Positions 9,051 through 18,100 of a DNA stretch of 45,178 nt are shown here, in pieces; the stretch's first letter is position 1, and each line of letters opens with the position of its first letter. The stretch is from Gammaproteobacteria bacterium. GTDB taxonomy: Bacteria; Pseudomonadota; Gammaproteobacteria; Acidiferrobacterales; Sulfurifustaceae. The stretch spans positions 1 to 45,178 of the forward strand of contig JACQBD010000040.1 in the NCBI GenBank assembly GCA_016194665.1, read 5' to 3'. Position numbers and translations under genes: made by a program. The notes below the pieces were generated by a model. That model worked only from the letters and a program-made list of their open reading frames with translations. It did not search any database and had not been told where the DNA came from.

Positions 9051-9863
9051 TTACGGCGCTGACAATGATTTATTGTTTAACCAGTCCTGCCAAGCACAAA
9101 ATAATTCAGGCGTGACCGCCGCGACTACGGATCGCGGCGCAAGTCCGGGACTGAAAACCGGCTCGCCTTCCAAGGTCGCGGCGCGTCCGCCGGCTTCGGT
9201 CAAAATCAGATTGCCGCCGGCGTAATCCCATAGTTTTTGTCCGCCGTGCAGATATAACTGAAAACGGCCATCCGCTAACCAGCACCATTCGAGACTGCTG
9301 GCGCCGAAATTTCGTTGCGAACCGTAGGGCGGCCGCGCCGCCAGCGGCGCGGCCAGCGACGACGTCAGGCGTTTGAAATCGACGACGGCGATGCAGCGGC
9401 GCAAGGAATCCGGCAGCGGCAATTTATGCGTACCGAGCGCGTTGTCGTTCAAGCGCGCGCCGGCGCCGTGGCGCGCCATGAAACATTCGTCGCGCACCGG
9501 ATCGTAAACCAAACCCAGCTCCAGTCGGCCTTTAATTAACAAGGCCACGGAAACGGAAAAAAATGGAATGCCGGTGGCGTAGTTGCTGGTGCCGTCCAAA
9601 GGATCGACGCACCACAAACCTTTTCCCGCCAAAGCGGCGATGCGTTCGTGTTCGGTTCCGCTCATCTCTTCGCCGAGGAAATCGTATTGCGGCCAGCGCT
9701 GCGCCAGGTCGGATTGCAAACGCCGCTGCATGGCCGTATCCGCTTCGGTGACGACGCTGCCGTCTTGCTTCACGTGCCGCGTGACGTCAGCAAAACGCGA
9801 CATCAACTCGTCGCGCGCCGCCGTGCGCACGATGTCCCGTAGTGTTTCCAGCGATGGCAGCAT
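9051..9863 (-). CDS. Inositol monophosphatase family protein (SuhB/CysQ/HisN-like)
   Basis: A 270-residue magnesium-dependent phosphatase of the IMPase superfamily. The metal-binding motifs are present: the GEE motif in FLGEEMSGTE (about residue 63), the WCVDPLDGTSNYATGIPFF motif (about 83-101) and the C-terminal WDYAGGNLILTEAGG motif (about 214-228). The substrate cannot be fixed from sequence; inositol-1-phosphate, histidinol phosphate, PAP and sugar phosphates are all used in the superfamily. The protein is close in length to the 260-275 norm. The start ATG at 9863 is family-like. A REP-like hairpin (9884-9903) lies just before it, between this gene and the thioredoxin-fold gene on the same strand. 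Confidence 0.88.
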   Translation of the reverse strand: MLPSLETLRDIVRTAARDELMSRFADVTRHVKQDGSVVTEADTAMQRRLQSDLAQRWPQYDFLGEEMSGTEHERIAALAGKGLWCVDPLDGTSNYATGIPFFSVSVALLIKGRLELGLVYDPVRDECFMARHGAGARLNDNALGTHKLPLPDSLRRCIAVVDFKRLTSSLAAPLAARPPYGSQRNFGASSLEWCWLADGRFQLYLHGGQKLWDYAGGNLILTEAGGRAATLEGEPVFSPGLAPRSVVAAVTPELFCAWQDWLNNKSLSAP

Positions 9864-9883
9864 TAACTAGTTCCGCTGGATGG

Positions 9884-9903
9884 ATTCCCGCTTACGCGGG
9901 AAT
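9884..9903. repeat. REP-like hairpin, copy 1
   Basis: Perfect 8-base arms ATTCCCGC and GCGGGAAT around TTAC, within TGGATTCCCGCTTACGCGGG then AATGACGA. The same sequence with loop TTGC occurs at 43291-43310. This GGATTCCCGC...GCGGGAATGACGA unit is a widely dispersed extragenic palindrome in beta- and gammaproteobacteria. It may be a substrate of a RAYT transposase such as the one at 1200-1922. Confidence 0.8.
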
Positions 9904-9952
9904 GACGACAAAAAATAATCACGGCTTCCTTAATTTGTGTTCATCTGTGGGT

Positions 9953-10507
9953 TCACATGTCTTTCCACTTGATCGAGCAACCCATGCTAGCAATCTGCGC
10001 GCGCGGCCCTTGGCCGGTTTGCGCGATTTGTTTCATGGCTTCGAATAAATCGCGGCGCGCGTTCGGCACCGCGTCTTTGCGCGACTCGTCCAAGCGCCCG
10101 CGGTATTGAAGCTTCAGATCTTTGTTATAACCGAAGAAATCCGGCGTACACACCGCGCCATAGGCCTTGGCGACTTCTTGGGTTTCGTCGTAGAGATAAG
10201 GGAAAGGAAATTTTAATTCGGCGGCGATTTTTCTCATGTTGTCGAAAGAATCTTCCGGGTAATCCGCCGCATCGTTCGACATAATCGCCACCGTACTGAC
10301 GCCGGAATCTTGCAGCTCGCGGGCGTCGCGAATGATCCGATCGCGAATCGCTTTGACATACGGACAATGGTTGCACATAAACATCACCAGCAAACCGTTG
10401 TTGCCACGTGCTTGATCCAAGGTCCAAATTTTTCCATCCACGCCCGGTAAACGAAAGTCAGGAGCCGGCTGGCCAAAATCACAGATCGGGGTTTCGGTAC
10501 GCACCAT
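9953..10507 (-). CDS. Thioredoxin-fold redoxin (AhpC/TSA-type) protein
   Basis: A 184-residue cytoplasmic protein with no signal peptide. After APDFRLPGVDGKIWTLDQ, typical of peroxiredoxin/TlpA-like folds, comes LLVMFMCNHCPYVKAI with Cys45 and Cys48 in a CxxC arrangement, followed by MSNDAADYPEDSFDNM and CTPDFFGYNKDLKLQYRGR (a third Cys near residue 124). This is the redoxin-domain family often annotated as thioredoxin family protein; a thiol peroxidase or reductase role is likely but unproven. AAGGAA precedes the ATG. It is divergent from bioA across 129 bases that must hold both promoters. Confidence 0.85.
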   Translation of the reverse strand: MVRTETPICDFGQPAPDFRLPGVDGKIWTLDQARGNNGLLVMFMCNHCPYVKAIRDRIIRDARELQDSGVSTVAIMSNDAADYPEDSFDNMRKIAAELKFPFPYLYDETQEVAKAYGAVCTPDFFGYNKDLKLQYRGRLDESRKDAVPNARRDLFEAMKQIAQTGQGPRAQIASMGCSIKWKDM

Positions 10508-10583
10508 AGTTTGCTTCCTTAAAAAACTTTTCTATTTAAAACCGCCACAACGCCGGCAAAGCTTTATGATCGAAGAACTCGAA

Positions 10584-10589
10584 TATAAT
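10584..10589 (+). promoter_or_regulatory. Candidate -10 box for bioA
   Basis: A perfect TATAAT lies 47 bases before the bioA ATG in the only noncoding stretch between bioA and the divergent redoxin gene. At normal spacing the -35 hexamer would be GCTTTA, which is weak. This is a sigma-70-like guess based on the -10 alone. Confidence 0.4.
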
Positions 10590-10636
10590 TCTTTCCATTA
10601 ACACGCGGCGCGGCGCCCTGTATCATCCTAAAGTCT

Positions 10637-11983
10637 ATGGATAACGACTCTCTGACGCAACGCGACAAGCGCGTGCTGTGGCATCCGTGCACGCAGATGC
10701 ACGATTATGAAACCCTGCCGCTGATTCCCATCCGCCGCGGCCAAGGCGTGTGGCTTGAGGATTTCAACGGCAAGCGCTATCTCGACGCCATCAGTTCGTG
10801 GTGGGTCAACTTGTTTGGACACGCCAACCCCCGTATCAATGCGGCGATTGCCGATCAGCTGCAAAATCTCGAGCACGTGATTCTTGCCGGCTTCACCCAC
10901 GAACCGGTCATCGATCTTTCGGAAAAATTAATAAACATCGCGCCGCCTGGTTTAGCCCATTGTTTCTACGCTTCCGACGGCTCGGCGGCGCTCGAGATCG
11001 CGCTCAAGATGAGTTTTCATTATTGGCGCAACCACGGCGAAGTAAAGCGCACGCGATTTATCAATCTCGCCAACAGTTATCACGGCGAAACGCTCGGCGC
11101 GCTGTCTGTCGGCGACGTGCCGCTTTACAAAGAAACCTACCAAGCTTTGTTGCTCGAAACGATTACGGTTAAATCACCCGATTGTTATCAGCGCGAAGCC
11201 GGCGAATCTTGCGCGGATTATTCGGCCCGTACATTTGCCCACATGGAAGCCGCGCTCACTAAGCATGCGGGCGAAGTCTGCGCGGTAGTAATAGAACCTT
11301 TGGTGCAATGCGCGGGGCAGATGCGCATGTACGATCCGATTTATTTAAAACTGCTACGCCAAGCCTGCGACCGCCATCGAGTGCATCTGATCGCCGATGA
11401 AATCGCCGTCGGCTTCGGTCGTACCGGCACAATGTTCGCTTGCGAGCAAGCCGGCATCACGCCGGATTTTCTTTGTCTCGCCAAGGGATTGACCGGCGGT
11501 TACTTGCCTTTGTCGGTGTGCATGACGACAGAAAAAGTATATCAGGCGTTCTACGCCGAATACGCGGCGCGCAAAGCCTTCCTGCATTCGCATTCTTATA
11601 CCGGCAATCCACTCGCCTGCCGCGCCGCGCTTGCCACACTCGATATTTTTCACACTGACGACGTCATAAACCGTAATCGAACACTCAGCGCGCAGCTGGC
11701 GCAAGCCACGGCGCGCTTCAGCGATCACCCGCATGTCGCGGAAGTCCGTCAGACCGGAATGATCGTCGCCATCGAATTAGTTAAAGACAAGAAAAATCGC
11801 ACAGCTTATCCATGGCAAGAGCGTCGCGGCCTAACAGCATGCCGCCATGCCTTGGAACAAGGGGTGATACTACGACCGCTCAGGGATGTAATTTATTTCA
11901 TGCCGCCGTATGTGATTAAACCTGAAGAGATCGATGGGCTAGCGCAAGTGGCGTGGCAGGGGATCGATCGCGCCTGTGGCTGA
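10637..11983 (+). CDS. bioA: Adenosylmethionine-8-amino-7-oxononanoate aminotransferase
   Basis: PLP enzyme of biotin synthesis that converts 7-keto-8-aminopelargonic acid to 7,8-diaminopelargonic acid with S-adenosylmethionine as amino donor. At 448 residues it matches the family. Seen: the N-terminal [11 protein letters not shown] signature of Bio[48 protein letters not shown], the class III aminotransferase signature [20 protein letters not shown], the PLP lysine in [16 protein letters not shown], and [13 protein letters not shown]. bioA follows the Chp cluster in Pseudomonas too (PA0420 by my recollection), so its position supports a gammaproteobacterial origin. No other bio genes are in the window. 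Its end is 9 bases from the convergent M48 peptidase gene. Confidence 0.96.
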   Translation: MDNDSLTQRDKRVLWHPCTQMHDYETLPLIPIRRGQGVWLEDFNGKRYLDAISSWWVNLFGHANPRINAAIADQLQNLEHVILAGFTHEPVIDLSEKLINIAPPGLAHCFYASDGSAALEIALKMSFHYWRNHGEVKRTRFINLANSYHGETLGALSVGDVPLYKETYQALLLETITVKSPDCYQREAGESCADYSARTFAHMEAALTKHAGEVCAVVIEPLVQCAGQMRMYDPIYLKLLRQACDRHRVHLIADEIAVGFGRTGTMFACEQAGITPDFLCLAKGLTGGYLPLSVCMTTEKVYQAFYAEYAARKAFLHSHSYTGNPLACRAALATLDIFHTDDVINRNRTLSAQLAQATARFSDHPHVAEVRQTGMIVAIELVKDKKNRTAYPWQERRGLTACRHALEQGVILRPLRDVIYFMPPYVIKPEEIDGLAQVAWQGIDRACG

Positions 11984-11992
11984 TTATCGCTG

Positions 11993-12991
11993 CTAATTGC
12001 GCAAACGTTGGATACGATCGTTGGTGGACGGATGCGTCGACAGATAATCGGTCACGTTCTTTTCATGCGCATGATGCGACTCAGTCAGACGTAGCAAGAT
12101 GTTGGCAAAATGCGCGGTGGAAATTTTATGCGCGCGCAGATATAGAACGGCGACGTCATCCGCTTCGGTTTCGAATTGACGCGCAAAATGAGTCTGCACC
12201 AAAACAGTCGGCAAGGCCGCGGCGAAAGAACTGGTCGATAATATATCGCCAGTGAGTGTCGCGATTAATAAACCCGAGATGGAATTTTGCAACACTTGAC
12301 GCAAGGTATGACGATATTGGACATGTCCCAGTTCATGCGCCAACACCGCGATAATTTCCTCATCGTGCTTGGCCAGCGCCACTAATTCATCGGTCATAAT
12401 GACGATGCCGGAAGGAAGCGCGAGCGCGTTGGCGCCGATGCGCGGCGAAGCGCGGAACTCCAAGCGGTAATGGCTTTCTGGCTCGGAGAGCATCTGCTGA
12501 AATATTTTGCTTAGTTGCTGCTTTTTCGCGGCTGACAGTTTGGATGGCATAAAAATAAAACGATCCAAGCCGGATAGCGTATCCTCGCCGAGCTGTTCCT
12601 CGGTTGAAACCGGCAAGGCAAACGCGACTTGTTTGGACAGCGCGGGAATTCCATACTCCATTACCAACCAAACGACGGCTCCCGTGAGCAACAAGGCCAC
12701 AAAGGCATAGCGCAAATTGTTTTCCCAGCGATGCAGCAGGCGCGAGCCCGCGGGCGCAAACAAGGTATCGATCGCCGGGCTCGGCTCGACCTCGCATAAA
12801 GAACCGTCGGCAAAGTGCAACTCTCTTGGCAGATTAGCCAAGGGCGGCGCCAGTTGAATTTCGCTGAGCGCGTAGCGCTTATTCAGATTCTCGCCGCGCA
12901 GATTGACAAACCCCGGCTCTGCCCAATCCAACCACACTTCTTCGCGCTTGGAAGTATTTCCGTCGTAGCGTTTGGCCCTAATAGAAATCAC
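11993..12991 (-). CDS. M48 family zinc metallopeptidase, membrane-anchored
   Basis: A 332-residue protein. Residues 1-85 form a beta-rich N-terminal domain (RAKRYDGNTSKREEVWLDW), one membrane segment follows at about 90-110 (YAFVALLLTGAVVWLVMEYG), and the rest is an M48 (HtpX/Oma1-like) peptidase. The zinc motif is IIAVLAHELGHVQYRHT (HExxH), the third ligand Glu is in FETEADDVAVLYL, and the C-terminal THPSTNDRIQRLR is typical. It would act in the cell envelope, probably in protein quality control, but the substrate is unknown. The start is GTG, overlapping the upstream YjgN gene by four bases (GTGA), so the two are translationally coupled and probably work together. Confidence 0.9.
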   Translation of the reverse strand: MISIRAKRYDGNTSKREEVWLDWAEPGFVNLRGENLNKRYALSEIQLAPPLANLPRELHFADGSLCEVEPSPAIDTLFAPAGSRLLHRWENNLRYAFVALLLTGAVVWLVMEYGIPALSKQVAFALPVSTEEQLGEDTLSGLDRFIFMPSKLSAAKKQQLSKIFQQMLSEPESHYRLEFRASPRIGANALALPSGIVIMTDELVALAKHDEEIIAVLAHELGHVQYRHTLRQVLQNSISGLLIATLTGDILSTSSFAAALPTVLVQTHFARQFETEADDVAVLYLRAHKISTAHFANILLRLTESHHAHEKNVTDYLSTHPSTNDRIQRLRN

Positions 12992-14046
12992 AAACCGATA
13001 TCGACACCGAGAAATTCGCCGACTTCTTCGCCGCCGGCGCCGACGGCGGCCTGGGCCTTGGCAATGAAACTATCGAGATCGCCGTGGACAAACATGCGTA
13101 GATTGGCAAAGCGGTAACGCGCCAAGCGTATCCGCGCCCACGGCGCCAGTAGTCCTAGCGATAACACCACCGCCACCACGCCTGAAAAATACAACCACAG
13201 CAAGCGGCGGAAACGCAGGCTGGAGTGAAAACGATTGGCGTTTATTACGGTATGACTCCAAACCAGATTGGTGACGATGGTATTTAGATAGAGGAACACC
13301 AATAGATACAGTGACATTATCGCTGCGGCGACAATGAGACCAATCATTTGCGCTTGTTGTTTCATTTCCTCTTGACCGCCCGTGGGCTTTCCATAGATAG
13401 CAGTGGTGGCGACGGAAATACCAACCACCACGGCAATGCACAGAATAAGCAGACCTAACGCCTTGAGATAGGCGATATAAAATTTCTTGGGGCTGACCTG
13501 TAGGTCAAATCGGCCGCCACCATAGCTGGAGTTATCGATAATAAATTTTTTCTGGCGATAAGCCGCATACGGAAAAATAAAACCCAAGGTCAACGGAATG
13601 AGCAATGATAGGCCGATGAAAACCTTGATCGCTTCGCGATAATTTCGTTCGAAATGAAAACGGATATTGCGAAAAGCGGAGTTATGCGCGTTGAAGGATA
13701 GCGAACGCACGATAAGCCAGGGCAAGACAATCAGGAATGCAATCATAAACACCGGCGCGCTGCGCGGATAAAAATGGATGCTCGCGGAATACACGGCAAA
13801 CACAGCGACCGCCAACAACCAGCCCTTGAGAATCGCCACCGGATCGGCCAGATACTTGAAGGACGATCCGGCAAACTGGGTATGGCCGTAAAAATAGCGC
13901 TTGCGTCTTACCTTGGCCCAAGCGGAATAAATTCCGAGCGTAACAACCGTGAGCAACACATTCACAATCCAAATGCCGAAGTACTCACGCGCTTTGCCGG
14001 TAAACTCAAAACGAATTTCTCGTGGCGCTGCTTCGCTCGCTGTCAT
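12988..14046 (-). CDS. YjgN family (DUF898) multi-pass membrane protein
   Basis: A 352-residue inner membrane protein. The N-terminus EFTGKAREYFGIWIVNVLLT followed by VTLGIYSAWAKVRRKRYFYGHT is the DUF898/YjgN signature, and a related repeat of it (FSGVVAVVLSLGLLAPWARIRLARYRF) occurs near residue 290-320. I count about six hydrophobic segments (about 25-45, 75-95, 97-115, 145-165, 195-215, 240-265, plus one near 290). The molecular function of the family is unknown. It is the first gene of a coupled pair with the M48 peptidase; pairing of YjgN-type proteins with M48 peptidases is seen in other proteobacteria, as I recall. Confidence 0.85.
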   Translation of the reverse strand: MTASEAAPREIRFEFTGKAREYFGIWIVNVLLTVVTLGIYSAWAKVRRKRYFYGHTQFAGSSFKYLADPVAILKGWLLAVAVFAVYSASIHFYPRSAPVFMIAFLIVLPWLIVRSLSFNAHNSAFRNIRFHFERNYREAIKVFIGLSLLIPLTLGFIFPYAAYRQKKFIIDNSSYGGGRFDLQVSPKKFYIAYLKALGLLILCIAVVVGISVATTAIYGKPTGGQEEMKQQAQMIGLIVAAAIMSLYLLVFLYLNTIVTNLVWSHTVINANRFHSSLRFRRLLWLYFSGVVAVVLSLGLLAPWARIRLARYRFANLRMFVHGDLDSFIAKAQAAVGAGGEEVGEFLGVDIGL

Positions 14047-14116
14047 GGTTACTCTCCCTTAAATTATTGTGAAGTTAAAAAGACCGATTGCTTTCTTTTT
14101 TAATTTTTATTTTTTT

Positions 14117-14160
14117 GGTTCGCTAAGTTTCAGCGCAAGCGCCTCAACCCAACCTACATT
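14117..14160. repeat. Degenerate relative of inverted repeat family C
   Basis: GGTTCGCTAAGTTTCAGCGC followed by AAGCGCCTCAACCCAACCTACATT resembles the element at 5686-5730: both end in AACCCAcC/AACCCAaC CTACATT and have a GGTt/GGTG left arm. The palindrome is weak here. It sits just past the stop of the last Chp gene. Confidence 0.3.
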
Positions 14161-14167
14161 CAAACTA

Positions 14168-14623
14168 TTAGGGATAAAATATTTTTTTCAATTCTTCGAA
14201 ATCGGGAATAAGCATTAACCGATTGGCGATTTTCAAGCCGGCGGCAATGTAAGGCGAATCGGGTAGTTCCGACTCGGCCGCCACCGGCTGGCTGCCATCC
14301 AGGGCTTGCGGCCGCGGCTCGGCAATGGAAAGCAGGCCATAAAATTCCCAATCGTGGCGGCCACTCATGGGATAAAAAACCAAGATCTTGCCGTTGGCGG
14401 TTTGCGCCGGCGGCGCCACGCCCAGCAACACTTCCAAAGAAATGACCGGAATCGCCAGCGTGCGCCAACCGATGACGCCCATCAGCCACGGTTGACTGAA
14501 AGGCACGGGCGAAAAAGGAATGGGATTGATGACTTCGGCGACCGCGGCGCTCGGAACCAACAAGGTGTTTCCCGCGAGCGGCACCTCCAAGGAATGCAGT
14601 CGCACACCGGCGCGCGCTTTCAT
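14168..14623 (-). CDS. chpC: CheW-like chemosensory adaptor, ChpC-like
   Basis: A 151-residue CheW-domain protein: VRLHSLEVPLAGNTLLVPSAAVAEVI then QPWLMGVIGWRTLAIPVISLEVLLG is the usual CheW pattern of a first strand region, a recruitment loop and an LPVIDL-like strand. CheW proteins couple receptors to the histidine kinase; ChpC in Pseudomonas is the adaptor encoded after chpA. The ATG overlaps the stop of the preceding CheW-like gene by four bases, so the two are coupled. It is the last gene of the Chp cluster on this strand. The name ChpC rests on position and fold, not on strong sequence recall. Confidence 0.75.
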   Translation of the reverse strand: MKARAGVRLHSLEVPLAGNTLLVPSAAVAEVINPIPFSPVPFSQPWLMGVIGWRTLAIPVISLEVLLGVAPPAQTANGKILVFYPMSGRHDWEFYGLLSIAEPRPQALDGSQPVAAESELPDSPYIAAGLKIANRLMLIPDFEELKKIFYP

Positions 14624-15063
14624 GCAGCGTCCTCCAAACTTTGCAAATACGCCACGAAGGCTTTCGGTTCAAACACCAGCACCACGCGATTGCCCGTCAC
14701 CCACGCGCCGGAAAATAAATGACCTTGACGCGTCGGCGCGAGACCGATGGGCGTAAACGGCGAGATCACGGTTTCGGTGCGCGACAACAATTGCACTTCG
14801 TCCACGGCGATGCCGACGGCGTGCGGAATCGCTTCCAAAAAAACCGCGCGATGCCAATTTTGATGGTGCACGACGCGCAGATCGGAATCTAAACAAAACG
14901 CCGGCCAACGCTTGCCGCGCACGTCGCGCCACGCGACCGCGTTACCGGCGGATTTATTGGTGATCAAACTTTCGCGTTGTTCGATGGTAAAGCCGGCGAT
15001 GCTGGACAAAAGGTAACTCACCTTTCCCAGCTGCAAACGCAAAAATTGATTTGGATCCACCAT
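14620..15063 (-). CDS. CheW-like protein, second adaptor downstream of chpA
   Basis: A 147-residue protein with a degenerate CheW-like pattern: FLRLQLGKVSYLLSSIAGFT at the start, DVRGKRWPAFCLDSDLRVV in the middle (the place of the IDL strand), and AVGIAVDEVQLLSRTE (the usual VDxV strand). It lies 56 bases after chpA and overlaps the next CheW-like gene by ATGA. It occupies the position where Pseudomonas has chpB (methylesterase) but has no methylesterase or receiver features. It probably binds ChpA or PilJ as an adaptor; this is inference. Confidence 0.65.
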   Translation of the reverse strand: MVDPNQFLRLQLGKVSYLLSSIAGFTIEQRESLITNKSAGNAVAWRDVRGKRWPAFCLDSDLRVVHHQNWHRAVFLEAIPHAVGIAVDEVQLLSRTETVISPFTPIGLAPTRQGHLFSGAWVTGNRVVLVFEPKAFVAYLQSLEDAA

Positions 15064-15119
15064 GCTTGTGTCCCTGCCTGCCGTTTGCTGTCAGCGCCAA
15101 CGCCGAGGCAAGCGGACGC

Positions 15120-18100
15120 TTACGACGCTCTGCCCTTGGCCAGTAAAGCATCGATATTTTTAAACAACTCATCTTCCTGATAAGGCTTACTCATGTATAA
15201 ATCGACGCCGAGCTCGAAAGCTTTCTGCCGATGCTTGGCGCCGGCGCGCGAGGTGATCATAATGATCGGAATGTGTTTCAGCTTTTCATCGGAACGTACG
15301 CGCGAGGTTAATTCATAACCGTCCATGCGCGGCATTTCGATGTCGACCAGCATTACGTCCGGCACGTGCTCGCGCAATTGCTCGACGGCGTCAATGCCGT
15401 CTTTGGCCACCGCCACGTCCATGCCGCGCTTTTGTAAATGCTTGCTGGTAATTTTGCGCACCGTCAAGGAATCGTCCACCACCATAATCAGCGGCCGTTG
15501 CCGCACTTCCTGCGCCACCTTGCCGGTGGGGCGATGTTCGAAATGCACCACGTCGTCGCGATACCACAATCCCGGAATATCCAAAATAAGAATGATGCGG
15601 CCGTCGCCCAAGATGGTGGCGCCGGAAAGTCCCTTGAGTTCGGATAATTGCGGACCGATGGATTTGATTACGACTTCGCGCGTGCCGGCGAGTGCGTCGA
15701 CTTGGATCGCCACTTCGCGCGTGCCGGTGCGCGCCAGCAATACCGGCACTTTCTTGCCGTTGCGCGGTGTCGACGGAATGCCCAAACGGTTACCCAAATG
15801 CATGTATGGATACACCAGCTCGTTATGCGACAGCAAAGGATTTTTGCCCATCGATACGCTGGAAAGTTTTTCCACCGGGAATTCGATGATGTTCACCACC
15901 GAACCCAAAGGCACCGCGAACAGCTGATCGCCGACGTACACCATCAGCGCTTGCGTGATGGATAGCGTCAGCGGCAAGCGAATCACAAAGGTGGTGCCGA
16001 CGCCGCGCTCGGTATCGACCGACATCGAGCCGCCCAATTGTTTGACTTCATTGTGCACCACGTCCATGCCGACGCCGCGGCCGGAAAGATGCGTGACTTT
16101 TTCGGCGGTGGAAAAGCCGGCCATGAGGATGAACTGAATCAGTTCTTCTTCGGTTAAGGTGCTGTTCTCCGACAGCAGGCCGCGCTCCATGGCCTTGGCG
16201 CGGATCGCGGAAATATTCAAGCCGGCGCCATCATCCGAAAACCGAATCACCACTTCGCTGCCTTCCTGCGCGGTGGCGATGGTGATGCGGCCGGTAGGCG
16301 GTTTGCTTTTTTTGCGGCGCTCGGCTTCGTTTTCGATGCCGTGGTCGAGACTGTTGCGGATCATGTGCTCGAACGGGCCGATCATGCGTTCCAAAACGTT
16401 ACGATCGACTTCCACTTCCGCGCCTTGCAGCACTAGCTCCACATGCTTATCCAATTCACGCGACGTCTGGCGCACGATATGCCGCAGGCGCGCCGCTTGC
16501 GTCGAGAAACTGACCATGCGCGTGCGCATCAAGCCTTCTTGCAGATCGGTGTTGATGCGCGCTTGTTGCTGCAACACGGCTTCGGCTTCGCCGACAAAAT
16601 TGCCTAAGTTATTTTGAATCGTGCCGAGATCGTGCAAACTTTCCGACAGCGAGCGCGACAACTGCTGCAAGCGGCTGAAGCGGTCAAACTGCAAAGGATC
16701 GAAGTCGCCCGATTCCTTGCCTTCTTGCTCCATGCGATAAAGAATTTGCGATTCGGATTGAATTTCGAGCTCGCGAATTTGATCGCGGAAACGCACGATG
16801 TTGCGCGACAGCTCCCCGAGGTTATCGCGGAAACTGTAGATCTGCTGTTCCATGCGCGAACGTGAAATGCTCACTTCGCCGGCATAATTCACAAGCTCGT
16901 TAAGCAAACTGGTATTCACGCGCACTTGTTGATTTTGACCGCCGCCGCGCCGCTCCATCTTATCGGGCCAAGTCTTTTCATCGCCGTCGGATAATTCGCG
17001 GCGATCGTCGGCATCGTCGACGGCTTCCATTTCCAGCGCCGGGACTTGCACCGCGGCCGCGGGTGCGCGTTCTTTCGCAGGCGCCGCGGACGTCGGAACT
17101 TTTACTTCTTTTTCTATTTTTGGTTCTGGTGCTGCTGCGCGTACCGCAACCGCACTTGGCGCGGGTTCCATTACTTCCGGGACTTCTACTTCTGATGCTT
17201 CCGCTGCCAGCGGTTCCATGGACTCGGCCTGCCCAGAGGACAAGGCTAATAATTTTGCATTCAAAGCGTGCGCATCCGGCATGGCTTGGCTGCTGCGCGT
17301 GCGATCGAGCATCATCAACAACATGTCGTGAGCTTCGTCGAGTAAATCGAAAAAATTATTATCGATCGCGACCGTGCCATCTTCGGTATTTTTGAGCAGC
17401 GTTTCGGTATTGTGACTGAGATGCCCCATAGCCATGGCGCCGGCCATGCGCGCGCCGCCCTTGAGCGTATGCAGAAAACGTTTCAACTCTTGCACCAGCG
17501 CGCGGTTATCGGGACGACTGCGCCAGCTCGTCAGCGCTTGTTCGATGGTCTCGAGAATATCCGATGCTTCTTCTTGGAAAATTTCCAGCAACTCGGGATC
17601 GAGCTGTTCCATTTCCATCGCTTCCTGCGGCGGCTTTTTCGAATCGGCTGAGACGATCGCTTTCGGCGCCGTGGGCGCCGGTGTCGGCGCTTGCGCGCTG
17701 GGGCTGGGCTTCGGCGGTATCGGTGTTTCGATCTCGGCAACGCGCGGCGGCGCTGCTTGCTCCATTTCTATTTCGTCCTCATCCGTATCGACGCCAGCGA
17801 CATCCATTAAGGCTTGATTGGATTTTTCTAAATGTCCGCTTTGCGCGTGCACGTCGTGCGCCAGATCGATAAGTTGCCGGCGCAAATCGCCCGCGGAGCG
17901 GACGCCGCGGTTAAGCAAATCCACCAACTGCGTGATAGCCGTTTGAAAACGCGCCATCAAACCCAAATAAGTTTCGTTCAACGGAATGCCTTCCACCTTC
18001 AAGGCATGCAGGAGCTTCTCGATTTCGGCGCTGGTCTCGGTCATGACCTCGAGACCCAAAGAGCGCGCATTGCCTTGCAGGGTATGCACCGAACGAAACA

